Program-made: the position numbers and the translations under genes
Notes under the pieces: generated by a model
Told to the model about the DNA's origin: nothing
The model's input: only the letters and a program-made list of their open reading frames with translations
The model's database searches: none
Source of the DNA: Pseudomonas sp. PB101
GTDB lineage: Bacteria; Pseudomonadota; Gammaproteobacteria; Pseudomonadales; Pseudomonadaceae
Length of the DNA: 59,693 nucleotides
Reading direction: 5' to 3'
Assembly (NCBI RefSeq): GCF_009764265.1
Contig: NZ_RWIR01000031.1
Location: 1-59,693, forward strand
Shown: piece after piece, positions 54,481 through 59,693 of the stretch
How positions within the stretch are numbered: position 1 is the stretch's first letter
Layout of the letters: every line of letters starts with the position of its first letter

Positions 54481-55885
54481 ATTTGCCCTCTAGGACTTGG
54501 CCTTTCGGCTGGTAGAGCCGCAGGATCATGTAGAACGGCCCTTTGGGTGCCGGCAGCCAGTTGGCCGCGAATTCGCCTTCGGGCTTGTCGGCCTGCAACG
54601 GCACTTCGAACGATCCGTCGGCGCGCACTTTCAAGCCCCGGGTATCGGAACCGAGCTTGTAGCGGGCGATGGGGTTGTCCACCAGCATCTTGTCCACGGC
54701 GTTGTAGACCGTCAGCGACCAGAAGGCATCGACCGGCGGTGCGCTCTTGAAGCGCAGCACGTAGCGCTTGGCACCGCTGAGCTGCTCGCCCTTGGCGTCC
54801 GTGGAACGCAGCGGATACATCGCTTCTTTCTCGCCCTGGCCGCCCAGGTACGGGCCGGAGACCAGCGCGCGCAACGGGTAGTTGGTGCCGAAGTGGTCAA
54901 GCCCGGTGGCCCAGGCCCAGCCATTGCGCTGGGTCGCTGCCGTGGCCAGTGCCGACACCGCGACCTTCGGGCCGTCCGCCAGGGCGCGCAGCAGCCCGGC
55001 TTTCTGTGGTGGCGAAAGCCGCGCTGGATCGAAACCCTTGGCGGTCAGGCCGAAGCGGGCGAACTGGGCGAACAACGCCTCGTCGCGCGGGGCCGGCGGA
55101 TTGTCCTTGAGCGCCGCCGCCAGCTCGCGGAAGAAGTCCAGGCCGTCGTCGCTCGCTGCCGGCAGGGGCGCCAGGGCTTGCGCCTTGGGCTGGTAGTCGC
55201 GGTTGTCGCGTTGCGACAGCGGACGCAAGGTGAATTGCTGCTGCAAGGCATGCAGTGGCGCCAGGTCTTCGCCGTCCTTGACGTGCAGGCGGCCCCAGAG
55301 CCAGACCTTTTTGGTGCTGACATCCAGGCGCTTGAGGCCTTCCGGCAATGTGCCCTGCCAGCCCGGCGGGACCAGTACGTAGTCCCCGGCCGCCGTGCCG
55401 GTGGTGCGGCGGCCGACGTAATGCTCCAGCTCCTGCCACATGTTGAACACGTCGACCACGTAGTAGCGGTCGGCGGTGTCGGGCACGTGCAGCACGTAAG
55501 GTTCATCGAGTTGCACCACCGCGCTCAGGTACAGCGTGTCGTTGTTGGCGGTCGGCATGTCCTTGGCCGCCGGCGTGGCCAGCGCTTGCGCCCAGCCCAG
55601 CTGATTGAGCGGGGCACGGTAGCTGGTGGCGGGGCGCGGGCTCGGCACCGAGCTGTAGTCGCGCATCACGCGCTCCATGCGCACCAGCGGATAACCCCAG
55701 ACATAGGCGTTGATGCCGTTGGCGTAGGCGTCGGCTTCAAGGCCGGCGACGATGTTTTCCTGGCTGGTGGGCATGCTCAACAGCGCATCGGCTTGACCCT
55801 GGGCGAAAACGCTGGCGCCGGGAAGTCCGGCGCCAAGCAGGGCGGTGGCGAGGGCGCAGCGCAGCCATACGGTTTTTTTCGACAT
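54449..55885 (-). CDS. DUF1254/DUF1214 periplasmic protein (first of pair)
   Basis: The 478-residue protein has a Sec signal peptide (cleavage near SVFAQ, residue 28). It carries DUF1254 in the N-terminal half (NAYVWGYPLVRMERVM, NNDTLYLSAVVQLDEP, DRYYVVDVFNMWQELEHYVG) and DUF1214 at the C-terminus (AFWSLTVYNAVDKML, NWLPAPKGPFYMILRLY). It is a paralogue of the next gene product: the NWLPAP and FWSLT-Y motifs are shared, but overall similarity looks moderate, pointing to an old duplication with divergence. GGGAGAA precedes the ATG. The gene is 87 bp after the sulfatase gene. Function is unknown. Confidence 0.85.
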   Translation of the reverse strand: MSKKTVWLRCALATALLGAGLPGASVFAQGQADALLSMPTSQENIVAGLEADAYANGINAYVWGYPLVRMERVMRDYSSVPSPRPATSYRAPLNQLGWAQALATPAAKDMPTANNDTLYLSAVVQLDEPYVLHVPDTADRYYVVDVFNMWQELEHYVGRRTTGTAAGDYVLVPPGWQGTLPEGLKRLDVSTKKVWLWGRLHVKDGEDLAPLHALQQQFTLRPLSQRDNRDYQPKAQALAPLPAASDDGLDFFRELAAALKDNPPAPRDEALFAQFARFGLTAKGFDPARLSPPQKAGLLRALADGPKVAVSALATAATQRNGWAWATGLDHFGTNYPLRALVSGPYLGGQGEKEAMYPLRSTDAKGEQLSGAKRYVLRFKSAPPVDAFWSLTVYNAVDKMLVDNPIARYKLGSDTRGLKVRADGSFEVPLQADKPEGEFAANWLPAPKGPFYMILRLYQPKGQVLEGKYELPQVQAIE

Positions 55886-55972
55886 GAACGTTCTCCCGTG
55901 CGCCCGGCGGACGCCCCGATGGGGGCGCCCGCTGTCGCACGTGCTGACAGTGATGAGAAGGAGGGTGTTGCG

Positions 55973-57505
55973 TCAGTTCGCCATCGAGGCCATGCCGATC
56001 CCGCCCGCACCTTTCTGCGACGGCGGGAAGTCCTTCATGCTCTTGGCGAAGGCCTGCATGTACGGTGCGATGATCGGGATGATCCAGCTGCGCTGTTGCT
56101 GCCAGCGGAAATGGTCGCCGGCTTCAGGCGAGCGCTCGTACGGATCGACCTTGATGTCGATGACCAGGCCGCCCGGGATCTTCTTCGCATCCTCCATCCA
56201 CTTGTCCTTCACCGCGGTGTGGATTTTCCACTGGTCGACACGCACGGCGTTCATGTTGGTTTCGGCAAAGAAGAAGAACTCATGGCGGTTCGACTTGCCG
56301 TCGGGTTTGGTCAGCATGTCCAGCTGGTTGTAGCCGTCCAGGTGGTTCTTGAAGGTTTTGCCGTCGACCTCAAGGCCGGTCAGCAGTTTTTCCTTTACAT
56401 CCGCTTGACCCACCGCCGCCATCAGGGTCGGCACCCAGTCTTCGGAGGTCATGAACTCACCCGTCCAGGTATTGGGCTTGATGTTGCCCGGCCAGCGCAC
56501 CAGCATCGGCACACGGAAACCGCCGTCCCAGGTCAGGCCCTTTTCACCACGGAACGAAGCCGCGCCGGAGTCCGGCCAGTGGGACAGGTTGACCCCGTTG
56601 TCGGAGGTGAACAGCACGATGGTGTTTTGCGCCAGCCCCTGGTCATCCAGGCTTTTCAGCAGTTTGCCCACCAGCGAGTCGAGCTGCAGGATGGCGTCGG
56701 TGTATTCGGTATGGCCGCTCTTGCCCAGCCACTCGTCACTGACGTGGATCTTCTGGTGCATGCGCGACGGGTTGTACCAAAGGAAGAACGGCTTGTCGGC
56801 GGCTTTTTGCTTTTTGATCCAGTCAATCGACAGGTCGGTGAACTGGTCGTCGACGCTCTTCATGCGCTCGATGGTCAGCGGGCCTTCGTCGGTGATCTTC
56901 TGCTTGCCGACACGCCCCCAGCGCGGATCGACGGTGGCGTCGTCGGTCGTGGTCGCGACGGAATGGATCATGTTGCGCGGAATGCCGGGGAAGTTCGGGT
57001 CCTTGGGGAAGTTGGTCATCTCGGCGATCTCCATCACGTTCAGGTGATAGAGAAAGCCGAAGAACTCGTCGAAACCATGGGCGGTCGGCAGGTATTCGTT
57101 GCGGTCGCCGATGTGCGACTTGCCGAACATGCCGGTGGCATAGCCCTGGGCCTTGAGCAACTGGGCCAGGGTCACGTCGCTGTCCTGGATGCCGACTTTC
57201 GCTCCCGGCTGGCCCACGGCGGTCAGGCCGGTGCGGATCGGATACTGGCCGGTGATGAACGCCGCTCGGCCGGCGGTGCAGCTCGGTTGCGCGTAGTAGT
57301 CCGAGACCATCATGCCTTCCTGGGCGAGGCGGTCGATGTTCGGCGTCTTCACGGCGCCAAGCCCACGGTTGTAGGCCGAGACGTCCATGGGGGCCATGTC
57401 GTCGATCATGATCACGACGATGTTGGGCTTTTCCGCAGCCTGGGAAACGCCCATCGCCGCGAGGCTCAGGCCGATGCCCAGCAGGGCAGTTCGAATCAAG
57501 TGCAT
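55973..57505 (-). CDS. Periplasmic arylsulfatase-type sulfatase (CTAGR active site)
   Basis: The 510-residue sulfatase has a Sec signal peptide (cleavage near SQA, residue 23). The modification motif is Cys76-Thr-Ala-Gly-Arg80, so alanine replaces the proline of the usual C-x-P-x-R. The metal aspartates 35-36 (MIDDMAPMD) and the Asp302-Asn303 pair (TSDNGVN) are present, and GKSHIGD (about 128-134) replaces the common GKWHLG. It should hydrolyse a sulfate ester in the periplasm once Cys76 becomes formylglycine. No maturase gene is nearby. It is the third gene of the SDR-MBL-sulfatase-DUF1254 run, with AGGAATT before ATG 57505. Confidence 0.9.
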   Translation of the reverse strand: MHLIRTALLGIGLSLAAMGVSQAAEKPNIVVIMIDDMAPMDVSAYNRGLGAVKTPNIDRLAQEGMMVSDYYAQPSCTAGRAAFITGQYPIRTGLTAVGQPGAKVGIQDSDVTLAQLLKAQGYATGMFGKSHIGDRNEYLPTAHGFDEFFGFLYHLNVMEIAEMTNFPKDPNFPGIPRNMIHSVATTTDDATVDPRWGRVGKQKITDEGPLTIERMKSVDDQFTDLSIDWIKKQKAADKPFFLWYNPSRMHQKIHVSDEWLGKSGHTEYTDAILQLDSLVGKLLKSLDDQGLAQNTIVLFTSDNGVNLSHWPDSGAASFRGEKGLTWDGGFRVPMLVRWPGNIKPNTWTGEFMTSEDWVPTLMAAVGQADVKEKLLTGLEVDGKTFKNHLDGYNQLDMLTKPDGKSNRHEFFFFAETNMNAVRVDQWKIHTAVKDKWMEDAKKIPGGLVIDIKVDPYERSPEAGDHFRWQQQRSWIIPIIAPYMQAFAKSMKDFPPSQKGAGGIGMASMAN

Positions 57506-57601
57506 GTTGAATTCCTGTTCAAGCGCGCGATGGCAAACCGCTGGAAGTGTGGTTCACGATCTGTGGTTGCGCAAAAATGCGCGCGAGGGTTTTTCGGTTG
57601 G

Positions 57602-58663
57602 CTAGACGCCTCGGCGCGGCTGCAGCGAGCCGTGCCTGGCATGGCCGACGTAGAACGCCGGACGGGTGCCCGGGAACAGCCAGAACGGCGTCATCTCGGA
57701 CGAGGGAAAGACGTTCGGGAAGCGTGGGTCGCGTTTGGACGGCCCGGCGACGGTGGCTTCCTGAACCATGGAAATGTACTGGTCGACCGCGTTTTCCAGG
57801 GTGTTGCCGTTGATGATCACTTCGGTGCCGATCATCTTCGCGTAGTCGGCCACGCCGCTGGCCGTGGACAGCAATGGCGCATAGGCGTCGACGCTGACGC
57901 CGTTTTCGCTGGTCACCCACAGGCCTTCATCGGTGTGCACGACGATCGAGTGGTTGCCTTCGGTGTGCCCCGGGGTGTGCATCAGGGCCACGCCGTCACC
58001 GAGCATGATCGAACCGTCGAAGCACATCACCTTGTCCTCGGGTACGCCGGCGATGCCGCTCGGGCAATACCAGTCGGCCTGGTAGGGGTTGAGGTCCTTG
58101 GTCGACTCCCATTCGCGCCAGTGCACCAGCAATTTGGCGTTGGGGAACAGCCCGGGCTGCTTGTCCGTGCCCAGCCAGCGGCGGATGTCCTGGGTGTGCA
58201 GGTGGTCGTAGGTGATGTAGTCGATGTCTTCCGGGCGCAGGCCGATGCGCGCGAGGATTTCGGGCACGGTGTTCTGGCGGTCGATGAGGATCTTCGTCAG
58301 CCAGTTGGCCGTGCGGTCCTGCAGGCGACGGAAAAACGGGGTCTCACCGTTGCGCTCGTGGTCCGATGGCGAGACCAGCAGGGTCTTGACGCCCTGCGGG
58401 GTATCGAACTGCACGATGAACAAACGGTTCTGAATGTGCATGTACTCGACCAGGCGTTCGCGCGAGAAGGCGTTGCGCAGGCCATAACGAACCGGGTAGG
58501 GCACCTTGACCAGGTTGAACGATTCAAAATAACGGGCCTTGGGGCCCTTGAGCATGTCGGCGCGAAATTGCAGGGCGGCAAAACGGGTGTCTTCGACGCG
58601 CGCCTGTTGACCGGCAGCGGCACGGGAATCTTCGAAATGACGGATTTGTTCAAAAGCACTCAT
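57602..58663 (-). CDS. Metallo-beta-lactamase-fold hydrolase with altered metal motif
   Basis: The 353-residue cytoplasmic protein (no signal peptide) has the MBL core: the strand DIDYITYDHLHTQDI leads to the metal loop, and HTPGHTEGNHSIVVH supplies His233. The canonical H-x-H-x-D-H is present only as His154-x-His156-x-Gln-Asp159, that is, DH is replaced by QD; the later metal aspartate region reads TSENG. It may bind one metal or work differently from hydrolases of this fold. The ATG at 58663 follows AGGA; the frame open to 58756 overlaps the SDR gene. Its place in the cluster suggests action on an ester or thioester intermediate. Confidence 0.82.
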   Translation of the reverse strand: MSAFEQIRHFEDSRAAAGQQARVEDTRFAALQFRADMLKGPKARYFESFNLVKVPYPVRYGLRNAFSRERLVEYMHIQNRLFIVQFDTPQGVKTLLVSPSDHERNGETPFFRRLQDRTANWLTKILIDRQNTVPEILARIGLRPEDIDYITYDHLHTQDIRRWLGTDKQPGLFPNAKLLVHWREWESTKDLNPYQADWYCPSGIAGVPEDKVMCFDGSIMLGDGVALMHTPGHTEGNHSIVVHTDEGLWVTSENGVSVDAYAPLLSTASGVADYAKMIGTEVIINGNTLENAVDQYISMVQEATVAGPSKRDPRFPNVFPSSEMTPFWLFPGTRPAFYVGHARHGSLQPRRGV

Positions 58664-58689
58664 GCTGGTGGATCCTGTGTTTGTTGTTG

Positions 58690-59511
58690 TCAGGCATTGC
58701 CGCGAAGACTTCTGGCCAGGTTGCGATCGACGATCCAGCGCTGCAGCGACGTGCACTTGCGCGCCAGGGCGCGGATCAGGCGGGCCTTGAACCCCGGCGT
58801 GATCATGAATTGGCGACGCTGGATACCCCGCAGGATGCCCGCCACGGCCTGGTCGACGGTCAGTACCCCGGCGACCGAGTTGAGCGAGCGCGTGACGGGG
58901 CTGCCGTGCTGGCGTTCGTAGTCGAGCAGCGGGGTCTGGATTTCTCCCGGGCAGACCACCGACACATCGACGCCGCAGAGTTTCTGCTCGGCCCGCAGCA
59001 CTTCGGCGAGGCCCACCACACCGAACTTGGAGGCGGCATAGGCCGACTGGGTGTAGCTGCCGACGATGCCGGCCAGGGACGCCATGAACACCAGATGACC
59101 CTGGGGCGCCAGGTGCCTGAGGGCGCTGGCGGCGAAATTGCGGCTGCCGATCAGGTTGACGTTGATCACTTGGTGGAACGTCTCATAAGCGAGTTCGGTG
59201 AACAGCGCATTGCGCATCAGCCCGGCGCAGTTGAACGCCAGGTCCGCCGGGCCTTGCTGGGCATGGGCCTTGGCCATTGCGCTGTCCACCACGTCGGGAG
59301 CGGTGATGTCGGCCGGGTAGAACACCACCGATTGCCCCGGCTCGCGGCAAGCCTGCTTCAGGCGAACCAGCACCTGTTCGCTGATCTGCAAATCGAAGAT
59401 CGCGACGCTGGAGCCCTGTGCGATCAAGGCCTGGGCAAACCCCAGCCCGATGCCGCTGCCACCGCCGGAAAGGTAGGTGACCTGAGGCGCGCGATACTTC
59501 CAGTTCGTCAT
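58690..59511 (-). CDS. Short-chain dehydrogenase/reductase
   Basis: The 273-residue NAD(P)-dependent oxidoreductase has the cofactor motif SGGGSGIGLGFA (residues about 15-26), the NAG-type motif NCAGLM near 94-99, and catalytic Ser-Tyr-Lys in MASLAG and Y-AASK (AYAASKFGVVG). PGEIQTPLL follows the active site. The C-terminus has a basic helical tail. It is the first gene of the sulfatase cluster and starts 26 bp before the MBL gene. It could oxidise the alcohol released by the sulfatase; this is inferred. AGGT stands seven bases before the ATG, and AraC-type direct repeats lie 73-112 bp upstream. Confidence 0.88.
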   Translation of the reverse strand: MTNWKYRAPQVTYLSGGGSGIGLGFAQALIAQGSSVAIFDLQISEQVLVRLKQACREPGQSVVFYPADITAPDVVDSAMAKAHAQQGPADLAFNCAGLMRNALFTELAYETFHQVINVNLIGSRNFAASALRHLAPQGHLVFMASLAGIVGSYTQSAYAASKFGVVGLAEVLRAEQKLCGVDVSVVCPGEIQTPLLDYERQHGSPVTRSLNSVAGVLTVDQAVAGILRGIQRRQFMITPGFKARLIRALARKCTSLQRWIVDRNLARSLRGNA

Positions 59512-59583
59512 GACGTGACCTGCCGAGTGAGGTTGAAGTGGAGCTTTACAGTGGCCACCAAGTTATCTTTTCGCGCCGCCTAC

Positions 59584-59623
59584 AACTTGATAAATCACGA
59601 ATGAAACTTGATGTATCACGAAT
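59584..59623 (-). promoter_or_regulatory. Tandem direct repeat upstream of the sulfatase cluster, AraC-type activator site
   Basis: On the plus strand AACTTGATAAATCACGAAT (59584-59602) and AACTTGATGTATCACGAAT (59605-59623) match at 17 of 19 positions with a start-to-start distance of 21 bp, two helical turns. AraC-family activators bind such same-face direct half-sites. On the minus strand the proximal copy is followed 18 bp later by GATAAC, a possible -10 element, with no good -35, as expected for an activator-dependent promoter. The last gene of the cluster encodes an AraC-type regulator. Confidence 0.65.
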
Positions 59624-59639
59624 ATTTTGGGTGTTTACC

Positions 59640-59693
59640 CTGTAGGAGCCGGCTTGCTGGCGATAGCGTTCTCAAGGACGCCATCGCCAGCAA
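59640..59693. repeat. REP pair cut by the window edge
   Basis: CTGTAGGAGCCGGCTTGCTG is followed after about 30 bp by the beginning of its inverted partner (CATCGCCAGCAA). It is the same type as the pair at 27576-27660. Confidence 0.75.

Noticed and set aside
57602..58663. SdsA-type alkylsulfatase
   Set aside because: It is an MBL-fold protein next to a sulfatase gene, but it is far too short, lacks a signal peptide and the C-terminal domain of SdsA enzymes, and its metal motif is altered.
54497..58921. A 1474-codon open frame on the plus strand, and similar long ones at 36199-39585 (minus), 2491-4266 (plus) and 24327-26501 (plus)
   Set aside because: They are antisense shadows of real high-GC genes: compositionally odd (rich in H, Q, R, G), without family motifs, and lying opposite clearly identified proteins.

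Overview
The window is chromosomal DNA of a fluorescent-group Pseudomonas (P. fluorescens/koreensis/mandelii type). The reasons are: high GC; Pseudomonas REP elements in almost every longer spacer; an aruR/aruS/aruI/aruH arginine-transaminase cluster arranged as I recall it from P. aeruginosa; PauA/PauB/PauR-type polyamine genes; and a two-gene pqiA. I see no rRNA, tRNA, IS element or CRISPR. Gene packing is dense, with many ATGA overlaps. Identifications are by reading sequence and motifs, without database searches.

Layout: (1) 1-485, a repeated Pseudomonas intergenic element. (2) 486-7757, housekeeping and transport: an AraC regulator, a GNAT acetyltransferase, a LEA/WHy-type lipoprotein, an NCS2 purine/uracil permease, an HPP membrane protein, an MFS exporter and UDP-glucose dehydrogenase. 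(3) 8014-8952, a lone tyrosine recombinase. (4) 8957-12640, a ferric-iron ABC transporter with a Fur-box-like dyad upstream. (5) 12918-16399, a pqiA1-pqiA2-pqiB-pqiC envelope lipid-transport operon. (6) 16750-18402, a periplasmic sulfatase. (7) 18457-22373, a polyamine (gamma-glutamylation) operon with a candidate sigma-54 promoter, followed by two regulators (22536-24052). (8) 24231-29417, an uncharacterised catabolic group: an OYE/Fe-S oxidoreductase, an orphan polyamine-type binding protein, a class II aldolase and a TetR regulator. (9) 29510-43755, the aru region: response regulator, periplasmic binding protein, hybrid kinase, a 24-codon leader ORF, a permease, then enoyl-CoA hydratase, acyl-CoA dehydrogenase, NDP-forming acyl-CoA ligase, AruI, AruH and an aldehyde dehydrogenase. 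(10) 43854-49783, a Dpp/Opp-type ABC transporter with a Tat-exported binding protein, plus a flavodoxin-fold oxidoreductase. (11) 49884-50339, a small glycine-zipper protein. (12) 50473-59511, a seven-gene minus-strand cluster: SDR, metallo-beta-lactamase-fold protein, sulfatase, two DUF1254/DUF1214 proteins, a FadL-type porin and an AraC regulator.

How the genes may work together: the aru region reads as a complete sense-import-degrade unit. A periplasmic binding protein may feed the AruS-type phosphorelay, the permease imports the amino acid, and AruH, AruI and the aldehyde dehydrogenase convert arginine to 4-guanidinobutyrate. Three linked CoA enzymes have no place in that textbook route and suggest an extra CoA-dependent branch. 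The last cluster is the best candidate for an undescribed system. It looks like an uptake and desulfation pathway for a hydrophobic sulfate ester, with a porin, a periplasmic sulfatase and two periplasmic proteins of unknown function, then cytoplasmic SDR and MBL enzymes. Its promoter carries two 19-bp direct repeats with a 21-bp period, the classic layout of an AraC-family activator site, and an AraC-family gene ends the cluster.
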